A stretch of DNA of 64,000 nucleotides, taken from positions 124,001 to 188,000 of the forward strand of contig LYSZ01000001.1 in NCBI GenBank assembly GCA_001657385.1, read 5' to 3'. The position numbers were made by a program, and so were the translations under genes. Position 1 is the stretch's first letter; each line of letters starts with the position of its first letter. The notes below the pieces were generated by a model. It was not told where the DNA came from, did not search any database, and saw only the letters and a program-made list of their open reading frames with translations. Shown here piece after piece: positions 55,254 through 64,000 of the stretch. Source of the stretch: Parvularcula sp. BBD 1991-13 (GTDB taxonomy: Bacteria > Pseudomonadota > Alphaproteobacteria > Caulobacterales > Parvularculaceae).

Positions 55254-55853
55254 TTACTTGCCGATCAGGCGGAAGAAACGCGCTTCCATCTGCGCGTCGC
55301 CGTTAAAGGCGCCGCGCAGGGACTGGGTGACGCAGGCGACGCCGGTCTTGTGCACGCCGCGGGTCGAGATGCACTGGTGCTCGGCCTCCAGCAGCACGGC
55401 CACGCCGCGGGGCGCCAGCGCGGTTTCGATGGCGTCGGCGATCTGGTTGGTCATGATTTCCTGGCTTTGCAGGCGCTTGGCGAAAGCGTCGACAACGCGG
55501 GCCAGCTTGGAAATTCCGACGACCTTGTCCGAGGGCAGGTAGGCCACATGCGCGACGCCGATGATCGGCTGGATGTGATGCTCGCAATGACTTTCGAAGC
55601 GGATGTCGCGCATCAGCACGATGTCATCATACCCCTCGACCTCCTCGAAGGTGCGCGAGAGCATGGCGGCGGGGTCCTCGGCGTAACCGGAGAGAAACTC
55701 CTCATACGCATCGACAAAGCGGCGCGGCGTGTCGACAAGCCCCTCGCGGTCGGGGTTTTCGCCGAAATAGGACAACAGCGTGCGCACGGCCTGTTCCGCC
55801 TCCTGGCGGCTGGCGCGGGCGGGGGACTGCAAGGGAATGGTTTCTGCGCTCAT
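55254..55853 (-). CDS. folE: GTP cyclohydrolase I
   Basis: 199 residues from the ATG at 55853, one base after the ribH stop. The zinc and active-site motifs ESHCEHHIQP and HQCISTRGVHKTG are intact. It makes 7,8-dihydroneopterin triphosphate for folate and pterins, not a riboflavin precursor. Its place at the end of a riboswitch-controlled riboflavin operon is unusual, since GTP cyclohydrolase II would be expected there. Confidence 0.95.
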   Translation of the reverse strand: MSAETIPLQSPARASRQEAEQAVRTLLSYFGENPDREGLVDTPRRFVDAYEEFLSGYAEDPAAMLSRTFEEVEGYDDIVLMRDIRFESHCEHHIQPIIGVAHVAYLPSDKVVGISKLARVVDAFAKRLQSQEIMTNQIADAIETALAPRGVAVLLEAEHQCISTRGVHKTGVACVTQSLRGAFNGDAQMEARFFRLIGK

Positions 55854-55854
55854 G

Positions 55855-56328
55855 TTACGCCTCTTCAATTGCTCGCGTGAGGTTGATCATTTCAAGGGCC
55901 GCAAGGGCCGCTTCCGCGCCCTTGTTGCCGGCTTTCGTCCCGGCGCGTTCGATCGCCTGTTCGATCGTATCGACCGTCAGCACGCCGAAGGCCATCGGCA
56001 CGCCCGTCTCGCGCGCAGCGGCGGCGAGCCCGTTCGCGGCTTCCCCGGCGACATAATCGAAATGCGGCGTCGCGCCGCGAATGACGCAGCCAAGGGCGAC
56101 GACGCCATTATAGCGGCCGGTCTGCGCCAGTTTCTTGGCGACGAAGGGAACCTCGTAAGCGCCGGGCGCCATGGCGAGATCGATTGCGTCATCGCCGACG
56201 CCGGCGCGCAGGAGCGCGTCCTTCGCGCCGGCGGTGAGCCGCTCGACGACAAACTCGTTCCAGCGGGTCGCGATGATCGCAACTTTCAGACCCGCGCCGG
56301 ACAGGACGCCTTCGTAAATCTTTCCCAT
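55855..56328 (-). CDS. ribH: 6,7-dimethyl-8-ribityllumazine synthase
   Basis: 157 residues behind GGGGGAG. It has [40 protein letters not shown] and the active-site [13 protein letters not shown]. It condenses DHBP with 5-amino-6-ribitylaminouracil. It lies 11 bases after ribB. Confidence 0.96.
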   Translation of the reverse strand: MGKIYEGVLSGAGLKVAIIATRWNEFVVERLTAGAKDALLRAGVGDDAIDLAMAPGAYEVPFVAKKLAQTGRYNGVVALGCVIRGATPHFDYVAGEAANGLAAAARETGVPMAFGVLTVDTIEQAIERAGTKAGNKGAEAALAALEMINLTRAIEEA

Positions 56329-56339
56329 GACGTCTCCCC

Positions 56340-56987
56340 CTAACCGGTCGCGCGAAGGCCGGCGTCCGCGCCGGCGCTGGCGCGCCTGTAATCCTGCAAC
56401 GCCTTGACGGAAATGATCCTGAACCCGTGCCGGGCGGCGAAAACCTCAAGATCCGGCAGGCGCGCCATGGCGCCGTCGTCGTTCATCACCTCACAGATCA
56501 TCGCCGCGGGGGTGAGCCCCGCCAGACTGGCGAGGTCGACGCTCGCCTCGGTCTGGCCGCCGCGCTCCAGCACCCCGTTTTCGCAGGCGCGCAGGGGAAA
56601 GGTGTGCCCCGGCATGACGATATCGTCCGGCCCCGACGCCGGGTCGATCATGGTGCGGATGGTATGGGCGCGGTCATGTGCGGAGATGCCGGTGGTCACC
56701 CCCCGCGCCGCTTCGACCGAGACCGTGAACGCGGTGCCGAAACCGGAGCCGTTTTCGGCGCGCGGCACCATCAGGGGCAGGGCGAGCCTGTCGATCAGCG
56801 CCGGCGCCATGGAGCAGCAGATGAGGCCGCGGCCTTCCCGGGCGAAAAAATTCACCGCTTCCGGCGTGACGAAATCGGCCGCGATGGCGAGGTCCCCCTC
56901 GTTCTCGCGGTCCTCGTCATCGACGATGATCACGGTCTCGCCGGTCTTGAACGCCGCAATGGCTTCGGGGACGGATGCAATGGGCAT
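56340..56987 (-). CDS. ribB: 3,4-dihydroxy-2-butanone 4-phosphate synthase (monofunctional)
   Basis: 215 residues, the length of stand-alone RibB. The acidic loop [10 protein letters not shown] and [17 protein letters not shown] and [12 protein letters not shown] are typical. The C-terminal RibA domain common in alphaproteobacterial RibBA fusions is missing. The ATG overlaps the ribE stop (TGATG). Confidence 0.96.
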   Translation of the reverse strand: MPIASVPEAIAAFKTGETVIIVDDEDRENEGDLAIAADFVTPEAVNFFAREGRGLICCSMAPALIDRLALPLMVPRAENGSGFGTAFTVSVEAARGVTTGISAHDRAHTIRTMIDPASGPDDIVMPGHTFPLRACENGVLERGGQTEASVDLASLAGLTPAAMICEVMNDDGAMARLPDLEVFAARHGFRIISVKALQDYRRASAGADAGLRATG

Positions 56988-57634
56988 CAGCGCGCTCCTT
57001 CTTCTGGTAATGCGTTTTGGGGTGAGGGTGGGCGCGCGGCCTGCGCGCCGGATTGGGTCAGGCGCTCGATGTATTTCGCGAGGATGTCGACTTCGAGATT
57101 GACCCTGTCTCCCGGTTTTTTCAGGGGCAGGATGATTTTCGCCTGCGTGTAGTCGATCAGGGTGACGTTGAACCAGTCGGGCCCCGTATCGACCACGGTG
57201 AGGGAGGTTCCGTCGATGGCGACATAGCCCTTGGCGACGACGTAGCGCATCAGCGCCGGGTCGGTTTCGACCGTCAGCCAGAGGGCGTCGCGGTCGGGAC
57301 GGAAAGACTTGACGACGCCGGTTGCGTCCACATGGCCTTGGACGAAATGGCCGCCGAGGCGCGTCGTCGGCAGGACCGAGCGCTCCAGGTTGACGGGCGC
57401 GCCGGCGGCGAGGTCGCCGAGATTGGTCCGCTTCAGCGTCTCCGGCGCGAGGCCGACGGTGAACCGCGCATCGTCGAACGCCGTCACTGTCAGGCAGACG
57501 CCGTTCACCGCGATGGAATCGCCGAGTCTGACATCCTCCAGCACGGTCGACGCCGAGATCACAAGCTCGAAGCTGTCCGCGCCCGCCCTGACGTCGGCGA
57601 CGGCGCCCATTTCCTCGATCAGCCCGGTGAACAT
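56987..57634 (-). CDS. ribE: Riboflavin synthase alpha chain
   Basis: 215 residues from the ATG at 57634, which overlaps the ribD stop (TGATG). It has the two lumazine-binding repeats: [10 protein letters not shown] with NGVCLTV, and [13 protein letters not shown] with DGTSLTVVD. It dismutates two lumazines to riboflavin. Confidence 0.96.
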   Translation of the reverse strand: MFTGLIEEMGAVADVRAGADSFELVISASTVLEDVRLGDSIAVNGVCLTVTAFDDARFTVGLAPETLKRTNLGDLAAGAPVNLERSVLPTTRLGGHFVQGHVDATGVVKSFRPDRDALWLTVETDPALMRYVVAKGYVAIDGTSLTVVDTGPDWFNVTLIDYTQAKIILPLKKPGDRVNLEVDILAKYIERLTQSGAQAARPPSPQNALPEEGAR

Positions 57635-58776
57635 CAGCACGCCTCCCTTGTCGTTGGCCGGGCGATCCGCCCGCGCATCAGCATGTCCGGGCCGAGCTGT
57701 TCGATCTCGACCGCGTCGAGGCGGAAGGCTTCGTCAAGACGGGCCGCGCCGACGCCGCCCACCGGCGTTTTGCCGGCGCCGCCGATCACGACCGGGGCGA
57801 TGAAGGCCCAGACTTCGTCGATCAGGCCGGCGTCGAAAAACGCGCCCAGAACCGCGCCCCCGCCTTCGATCATGACGGCGTTGAGGCCGCGCGCGCCCAG
57901 CGCCTGGAGAAGCGCTTCGGCGTCGGGCCGCCCGTGCGCGTCCTTCGGCAGGGTGAGAATGTCGACGCCGAGGCCGCGAAAGCCGTCGAGCCTTGCGCGC
58001 GGGGTGGCGTCCGTGACGGCGAGAAGGGCGCCGGCGCCCGCCCGGTCATAGACCTGCGCGCCGGGGGGCGTGCGCGCCGCGCTGTCGAGGACGATGCGCA
58101 GCGGCCGGCGCGTCTCGCGCCCGGACGGCCTTGCGGTCAGCGCCGGATCGTCCGCGATCACCGTGTTGGCGCCGACGATCACGCCGTCCACGCCCGCGCG
58201 CAGGTCGTGGCCGCGCGCGCGGGCGGCGGGGCCGGTAATCCACTGGCTGTGCCCGGCATGGGTGGCGATCTTGCCGTCGAGGCTGGCCGCGAATTTGGCG
58301 AATACATAGGGCCGTCCGGCGCGTAGCCGGTGCAGCCAGCCCCGGTTGAGCGCCGCCGCTTCCGGCTCGCAAAGCCCGCCGCGCGCGGCGACGCCCGCTG
58401 CGCGCAGCGTCGCCGCCCCGCCGGCGGCTTCGGCGTTGGGGTCGGCCATGGCGTAAATCACCTCGGCGACGCCCGCCTCGATCAGCGCTTCGGCGCAGGG
58501 GCCGGTGCGGCCCCAGTGGTTGCAGGGCTCCAGGGTGACGTAAGCGGTCGCCCCGCGCGCGCCGTCGCCCGCATCGCGCAGGGCCTCGGCTTCCGCATGG
58601 GGCGTTCCCGCGCCTTTGTGCCAGCCTTCCGCGACGATCTCGCCGTCGCGCGCGAGGACGCAGCCGACCATGGGGTTCGGCGCGGTCAGCCCTTCGCCCC
58701 GGGCGGCGAGCGCAAGGGCGCGGCGCATGAAGCGCTCGTCTGCGTCTGTCAGGTTTTGGCTCGAGCGATCGCCCAT
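57634..58776 (-). CDS. ribD: Bifunctional pyrimidine deaminase/reductase
   Basis: 380 residues from the ATG at 58776, immediately after the riboswitch terminator. The zinc deaminase domain has PHAEAEAL and [14 protein letters not shown]; the reductase domain has [11 protein letters not shown] and SQWITG. It carries out two steps of riboflavin synthesis. It heads the ribD-ribE-ribB-ribH-folE operon. Confidence 0.96.
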   Translation of the reverse strand: MGDRSSQNLTDADERFMRRALALAARGEGLTAPNPMVGCVLARDGEIVAEGWHKGAGTPHAEAEALRDAGDGARGATAYVTLEPCNHWGRTGPCAEALIEAGVAEVIYAMADPNAEAAGGAATLRAAGVAARGGLCEPEAAALNRGWLHRLRAGRPYVFAKFAASLDGKIATHAGHSQWITGPAARARGHDLRAGVDGVIVGANTVIADDPALTARPSGRETRRPLRIVLDSAARTPPGAQVYDRAGAGALLAVTDATPRARLDGFRGLGVDILTLPKDAHGRPDAEALLQALGARGLNAVMIEGGGAVLGAFFDAGLIDEVWAFIAPVVIGGAGKTPVGGVGAARLDEAFRLDAVEIEQLGPDMLMRGRIARPTTREAC

Positions 58777-58816
58777 AAAAAAGCCCCTTGGCCGGATCGA
58801 ACCGACCTCAAGGGGC
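58777..58816 (-). terminator. Riboswitch-linked terminator that also covers the ribD Shine-Dalgarno
   Basis: On the minus strand GCCCCTT pairs with AAGGGGC (7 bp), with a two-base bulge and a 6-bp inner stem (GGTCGG with CCGGCC, one G-U pair) around a TTCGAT loop. TTTTTT follows and runs directly into the ribD ATG. The AAGGGG in the 3' arm lies seven bases before the ATG and is a good Shine-Dalgarno, so the closed hairpin would block both elongation and initiation. Confidence 0.85.
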
Positions 58817-58930
58817 GCATCGAGAAGAACGCCGAGCAACGCCGGAGACGGGACGCCGCGTGCAAGGATACGGCGAGCCCATTGACGACTTTGCGCGCCC
58901 GACGCGGCCGGAGGGCGCATGTCGGGCGTT

Positions 58931-59161
58931 GGCGTGTCTCGAACCTTCTACCATCCGGACTGTGACCGTCGGCTCTGGACTCTCACCAGGATCCTGCATC
59001 GGCGCCGCCTCGCCGCTATGGCTTTAGCCATATGCCGTGACGGGCGCTTCCGCTCGCGGGCTCGTCGGCGTTTGTCGTCGGGGAAGCGCTTCCCGTAAGA
59101 AAGGTTCCGTGACGACCGGCGCCGCATTACCGCCGGTGGGGACTTTCACCCCGCCCCGAAG
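58931..59161 (-). promoter_or_regulatory. FMN riboswitch (RFN element)
   Basis: Reading the minus strand, the element opens with GGGGCGGGGTGAAAGTCCCC and CACCGGCGGTAA, contains GGTGAGAGTCC and GAGCCGACGGT, and closes with CAGTCCGGATGGTAGAAGG and CGAGACACGCC. These are the conserved cores of the RFN element. A variable hairpin lies between (about 59020-59115). FMN binding should favour the downstream terminator and switch off the rib operon. The 114-nt linker to the terminator should hold the antiterminator. Confidence 0.93.
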
Positions 59162-59264
59162 ATTCATATCGCGCGGATTTCTCCGCAGCGCTTATATAGC
59201 GACAGGGGCGGGGCGCTGCAACATGCGGGCGCAGCCTCCCGCGCCGGTCGAAAAGGCGCGCGCC

Positions 59265-59807
59265 ATGGTTAACGCTCACGACTACGCGATGAGGCCGGCG
59301 ACGGCGGACGATCTGCCGCTGCTCGCCCGGTGGCTCCGCGCCCCGGCGGTGCGGCGCTGGTGGGGCGATCCCGAACGGGAATTGCGGTTGCTGGAGGAAG
59401 ACCTCAACGACCCGGCCATGACCATGCTGATCGCGTCCTGCGACGGGCGGGCGATCGGCTACCTTCAGGAATACGACGTTCACGCCTGGCCGCAGGCGTG
59501 CTTCGCGCACCTGCCGCCCGGAACGCGCGCCATTGACATGTTTATCGGCGAGGCGGACATGCTGGGCGCCGGCCACGGCTCCGCGCTCCTGCGCCGGCTC
59601 GCCCTGCGCCTGAAGACCGCCGGCGCGCCGGCGGTCGCGATCGATCCCGACCCGCAGAACGCCCGCGCCATCCGCGCCTATGAAAAGGCCGGATTTGTGA
59701 TAGACCGGCCGGTTGAAACGGATGAAGGAGCGGCGCTGCTGATGCTGTTCCGGGATACGCTCGCCGACAGCTTTCCCGGCGGGCCCCCTGGCGACGCAAC
59801 GCCCTGA
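59265..59807 (+). CDS. GNAT acetyltransferase, aminoglycoside 6'-acetyltransferase-like
   Basis: 180 residues from the ATG at 59265, with AAAAGG eight bases upstream. The AAC(6')/IucB-type pattern includes LARWLRAPAVRRWWGDP, the IGYLQEYDVHAW strand and the acetyl-CoA loop GAGHGSALLRRL, then DPDPQNARAIRAYEKAGF. It resembles AAC(6')-Ib relatives, but resistance cannot be assumed; many chromosomal members act on other amines. It precedes aguA by 17 bases. Confidence 0.85.
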   Translation: MVNAHDYAMRPATADDLPLLARWLRAPAVRRWWGDPERELRLLEEDLNDPAMTMLIASCDGRAIGYLQEYDVHAWPQACFAHLPPGTRAIDMFIGEADMLGAGHGSALLRRLALRLKTAGAPAVAIDPDPQNARAIRAYEKAGFVIDRPVETDEGAALLMLFRDTLADSFPGGPPGDATP

Positions 59808-59824
59808 CGGAAAGGAACGCGCCC

Positions 59825-60874
<1,050 letters not shown>

Positions 60875-61226
60875 TCCGCGCCGGCGTTTCGATCGGCCCC
60901 CGCGTCCGGCCAGCCGAGCTTTTCCTGCGGCGAAGCGATTGAAAATCCGCGTCCCGATCTTGAATGCGCGCGGCAAGCATGATCACCATAATGCGCAGAA
61001 AACCGCGCCGCGAACCGGCCAGATTTCGTGCGCCCGGATTTCGTGTCAACCGAGATCGCGCGAAAGCCAATGACTAGAAAAAAGCGACCGTGAAAACCGG
61101 GGGCTATGACAACCGGGGATTACGAAAACCGGGGACTATGAAAAAACGAATGCAAAAAATCGACCGCGGCGTTATGCGATTGCTGCGGTGAAAACAACGA
61201 TGATACAATAAAAAGGAGCCGTCTCC
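60875..61226. other. 352-bp intergenic region with a short tandem repeat
   Basis: No gene is supported. Three imperfect copies of a 16-base unit, AAAACCGGGGACTATG-like, lie at 61092-61140. A/T-rich sequence with AACAACGATGATACAATAAA precedes the Shine-Dalgarno of the M3 peptidase and may hold its promoter. Confidence 0.55.
61092..61140. repeat. Three-copy imperfect 16-bp tandem repeat
   Basis: Copies at 61092-61108 and 61125-61140 are nearly identical; the middle one (61109-61124) differs at four or five positions. Without unique spacers this is not a CRISPR array. Confidence 0.65.
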
Positions 61227-63485
61227 ATGCGGAAATCAACTCTTGTTTCTTCTCTCGCCCTTTTGACCGCGCTGACCGCCTGCGGCCGCGACGGGGACGC
61301 AACGCAAGCGGCCGCGCCGGCCGCACAGGAAGGAGGCCGGCCGATGGCGGCTGCGGACATCTTCGTCGGGCTGGAGCCCGCCGCGGCGGACAACGACGCG
61401 GGAAACATTCTGCTCTCGGACTATGACGGGCCTTACGGGGGCGCGCCGCATTTCGACGAGATGGATCTCGCCGGCCTCAAGCCGGCGCTTGAAGCGGCCA
61501 TGGCCCGCAATCTCGCCGAGATCGAGGCGATCGCCGGCAATGCGGCCGCGCCGACCTTCGACAACACCATCGTCGCCCTTGAGCGGTCGGGCCGCGATCT
61601 CGACCGCGTCTTCACCTATTGGGGGATCTGGTCGGCGAATATGTCGAGCCCGGAATTTCGCGCCATCCAGGGCGAGATGGCGCCGAGGATTTCCGAGCAC
61701 GTCTCCGCGATCACCCAGAACGAGGCGCTGTTTGCGCGCGTCAAGGCGGTCTACGAAGGCGAGGCGTTCAAGACCCTCTCGCCGGACCGGCAGCGCCTTG
61801 TCTGGCTGATCTATGACGAGTTCGCCTCCAACGGCGCGACGCTCGAAGGCGAGGCGAAGGCGCGCTACGCGGAGATCAACCGGCGGCTCGCTGCGCTGCA
61901 TACGACGTTCGCGAACAATGTTCTCGCCGACGAGGAAGGCTACGTCACCTATCTCGGCGAGGACCAGCTGAGCGGCCTGCCGGCTTCGTTCGTGCGCGCC
62001 GCCGCGGCCGCCGCCGCCGAGCGCGGGCGGGAGGGCGAATACGCCGTCACCAACACCCGCTCGTCGATGGACCCGTTCCTGAAGTACTCGGACGAACGCG
62101 ACCTGCGCGAGACGGTGTGGCGGACCTATTACAATCGCGGCGACAATGGCGACGAGCACGACAACAACGCCGTCATCGCGGAGATCCTGCAATTACGGCA
62201 TGAGCGGGTCGGCCTGCTCGGATACGACAACTACGCCGCCTGGCGTTTGCAGAACCGCATGGCCAAGACGCCGGAACGCGCCCTGGACCTGATGCAGGCG
62301 GTCTGGCCCGCCGCGATCGCCCGCGTGGAGGAGGAAGTCGCCGAGATGCAGGCGATGGTCGACGCCGAGGGGGGCGGTTTCGCGATCGCGCCGTGGGACT
62401 ACCGCTATTACATGGAGAAGGTGCGGCAGGCGAAATATGATCTGAATTCGGATGAAGTGAAGCAGTATCTCCAGCTCGACAAGCTGCGCGAGGCGATGTT
62501 TTTCGTCGCCGGCGAGCTGTTCGGCTTCGCGTTCGCCCCCGTGCCCGAAGGGGCCGTCCCCGTTTTCCACGAAGACGTGAAGGTGTGGGACGTGACGGAC
62601 AGGACCACCGGAGAGCATGTCGGCCTGTGGTATCTCGACCCGTTCGCCCGCGCGGGCAAGCGCTCCGGCGCCTGGGCGACCAGCTACCGCTCCCATGACA
62701 CGCTGAACGGCGTGAAGAAATCGGTTCTTTCCGCCAACAATTCGAATTTCATCGAGGGCGCGCCGGGCGAGCCGGTCCTGATCTCCTGGGACGATGCGGA
62801 GACTTATTTCCACGAGTTCGGTCACGCGCTGCATTACCTGTCGTCGAATGTCGACTATCCGACCCTCAACAGCGGCGTTCGCGACTATACGGAGTTTCAG
62901 TCGCAATTGCTGGAGCGCTGGCTGGCGACGGACGCGGTGATCGACAGGTATCTCGTCCATGTCGAGACCGGCGAGCCGATGCCCGCCGACATGGTGGAGA
63001 AAATCAAGGCCGCCGCGACCTTCAACCAGGGGTTCGCGACGACGGAATATCTCGCCTCGGCGCTGGTCGACATGAAGTTCCATATGACCGACCCGGCCGG
63101 CATCGATCCCGACGCGTTCGAGCGCGAAACCCTTGCGGCGCTCGGCATGCCGGAGGAACTGGTCATGCGTCACCGCAGCCCGCATTTCGGCCATATCTTC
63201 TCCGGAGAGGGATACTCGGCCGGATATTATGGTTATCTGTGGGCGGATGTTCTAACCTCGGACGCGGCCGAGGCGTTCGCCGACGCGCCCGGCGGCTTTT
63301 ACGACGAGGAACTGGCGGGCAAGCTCGTGCGCTATCTGTTCGCGCCGCGCAACGCCATCGACCCGGCGGAGGCTTATCGCCTGTTCAGGGGGCGCGATGC
63401 GGGGATCGAGCCTTTAATGCGCGATCGCGGCTTTCCAGTTCCCAGCGGCGATGGCGGCGGCAATGGGAGCGCAGGCTCGCAGTAG
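61227..63485 (+). CDS. M3 family zinc metallopeptidase lipoprotein (Dcp-like)
   Basis: 752 residues from the ATG at 61227, behind AAAAGGAG. The lipobox LTAC gives Cys19. The thimet/Dcp zinc motif HEFGH is at residues 529-533, followed by the usual Glu downstream; the N-terminal half is helical. In Gram-negatives Dcp removes C-terminal dipeptides in the periplasm. Its size and the SWDDAETYFHEFGHALHYL context fit peptidyl-dipeptidase Dcp. It converges with msrA, six bases apart. Confidence 0.93.
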   Translation: MRKSTLVSSLALLTALTACGRDGDATQAAAPAAQEGGRPMAAADIFVGLEPAAADNDAGNILLSDYDGPYGGAPHFDEMDLAGLKPALEAAMARNLAEIEAIAGNAAAPTFDNTIVALERSGRDLDRVFTYWGIWSANMSSPEFRAIQGEMAPRISEHVSAITQNEALFARVKAVYEGEAFKTLSPDRQRLVWLIYDEFASNGATLEGEAKARYAEINRRLAALHTTFANNVLADEEGYVTYLGEDQLSGLPASFVRAAAAAAAERGREGEYAVTNTRSSMDPFLKYSDERDLRETVWRTYYNRGDNGDEHDNNAVIAEILQLRHERVGLLGYDNYAAWRLQNRMAKTPERALDLMQAVWPAAIARVEEEVAEMQAMVDAEGGGFAIAPWDYRYYMEKVRQAKYDLNSDEVKQYLQLDKLREAMFFVAGELFGFAFAPVPEGAVPVFHEDVKVWDVTDRTTGEHVGLWYLDPFARAGKRSGAWATSYRSHDTLNGVKKSVLSANNSNFIEGAPGEPVLISWDDAETYFHEFGHALHYLSSNVDYPTLNSGVRDYTEFQSQLLERWLATDAVIDRYLVHVETGEPMPADMVEKIKAAATFNQGFATTEYLASALVDMKFHMTDPAGIDPDAFERETLAALGMPEELVMRHRSPHFGHIFSGEGYSAGYYGYLWADVLTSDAAEAFADAPGGFYDEELAGKLVRYLFAPRNAIDPAEAYRLFRGRDAGIEPLMRDRGFPVPSGDGGGNGSAGSQ

Positions 63486-63491
63486 GCGCGC

Positions 63492-64000
63492 TTACTCCCC
63501 CCACACCTGCGCCACGCGGCGGTCCCGTCCGCAGGCGGTGCGATACAGCTTATAGCGCAGGGGGTTTTTCTTGTAGTAATCCTGGTGGTAGTCCTCGGCG
63601 ATCCAGAACCGGTCCAGTTCCCGAATGGGGGTGACGACAGGTTGGCCGAGGGCTTCCTCGGCGGCGGCCTTCGCCGCCTGGGCCGCTTCGTATTCGTTCG
63701 CATTCTGATAGAAAATCGCGGTCGTGTAGGAATGCCCCCGGTCGCAGAACTGTCCGCCGTCGTCAAGCGGGTCCACATGGCGCAGGAAATAGTCGACAAG
63801 TTCGCGATACGTGACGACATCCGGATCGTAGGGCGCGCGCACCACCTCAAGATGCCCCTCGTGATTGCGGTAAGTGGGGTTTTGCAGGGTTCCCCCGGCA
63901 TAGCCGGAGACGACGTCGCCGACGCCGTCAAGTTTTTCAAGGTCCGCTTCCACGCACCAGAAACACCCGCCGGCCAGCACCAGCGTTGCGGAATAGGCGC
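63492..64000 (-). CDS. msrA: Peptide-methionine (S)-S-oxide reductase MsrA, N-terminus cut by window edge
   Basis: 169 codons are visible, the frame remaining open to the right edge with the sequence [15 protein letters not shown]. The active site [16 protein letters not shown], followed by [15 protein letters not shown] and EDYHQDYY, is typical of MsrA. It reduces methionine S-sulfoxide. A GTG at 63980 is in frame but too close to the active site, so the true start is beyond the window. Confidence 0.95.
   Translation of the reverse strand, partial: AYSATLVLAGGCFWCVEADLEKLDGVGDVVSGYAGGTLQNPTYRNHEGHLEVVRAPYDPDVVTYRELVDYFLRHVDPLDDGGQFCDRGHSYTTAIFYQNANEYEAAQAAKAAAEEALGQPVVTPIRELDRFWIAEDYHQDYYKKNPLRYKLYRTACGRDRRVAQVWGE

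Noticed and set aside
59265-59807. An acquired aminoglycoside resistance gene
   Set aside because: The similarity to AAC(6') is at family level only, and the gene has no mobile element context and the same composition as its neighbours.
61092-61140. Repeats considered as a small CRISPR array
   Set aside because: Copies are adjacent without spacers, are imperfect and have no cas genes nearby.

Overview
The window is about 64 kb of dense, high-GC bacterial chromosome with no rRNA, tRNA, CRISPR array, insertion sequence or prophage that I could support. It is cut inside a gene at both ends. The gene content points to an alphaproteobacterium: a TrcR/DUF1013 cell-cycle regulator, an RcdA/DUF1465 protein, DUF1192, folate-dependent TrmFO, YqgE, an ispH-thrB-rnhA block and a thrC-M16 peptidase-acetyltransferase block. 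The Oar-like TonB receptor, the many lipoproteins and the Tat-exported enzymes suggest a heterotrophic (possibly marine, Caulobacterales/Parvularculales-like) lineage; that placement is inference.

Layout. 0-4 kb: a catabolic group (FAD oxidoreductase running off the left edge, DapA-family lyase, Old Yellow Enzyme, BKACE), with an operator-like palindrome in the divergent promoter region. 4.5-8.5 kb: a ZntB/CorA-like transporter translationally coupled to a DUF3772-MscS channel. 9-19.6 kb: an accessory block of mostly exported proteins: a lipoprotein with a C-terminal Hint (intein-like) domain, a tail-fibre-like secreted protein, a lipoprotein DNase I-fold nuclease with dockerin-like loops and a glycine-zipper tail, two paralogous peptidoglycan-binding proteins (one Tat-exported with a YkuD-like His/Cys pair, one unsignalled with both residues replaced), a Tat-exported zinc peptidase and a collagen-like protein. 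This block is the most novel part of the window. 19.7-26.3 kb: ThDP enzyme, LysR, pirin, YcaC-like hydrolase, YtcJ-like amidohydrolase and a GNAT.

26.5-39 kb: an Asn-rich OmpA-like protein behind a CtrA-box-like site, trcR, a quinone oxidoreductase, DUF1192, a second pirin, a candidate small RNA, trmFO, two related membrane proteins, DUF429, rcdA, rpmE and a beta-propeller esterase-like protein. 39-51.5 kb: conserved housekeeping genes (thrC, M16 peptidase, GNAT, membrane EAL protein, yqgE, peroxiredoxin, rnhA-thrB-ispH, lipoprotein-argS). 51.8-55.1 kb: a large Oar-like TonB-dependent receptor. 55.2-59.2 kb: an FMN-riboswitch-controlled ribD-ribE-ribB-ribH-folE operon that lacks a GTP cyclohydrolase II domain. 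59.3-64 kb: GNAT, agmatine deiminase, M3 metallopeptidase lipoprotein and a partial msrA.

Start codons were chosen from Shine-Dalgarno position, overlaps with neighbours and family N-termini. All family names come from motifs recognised by eye; no database search was run.
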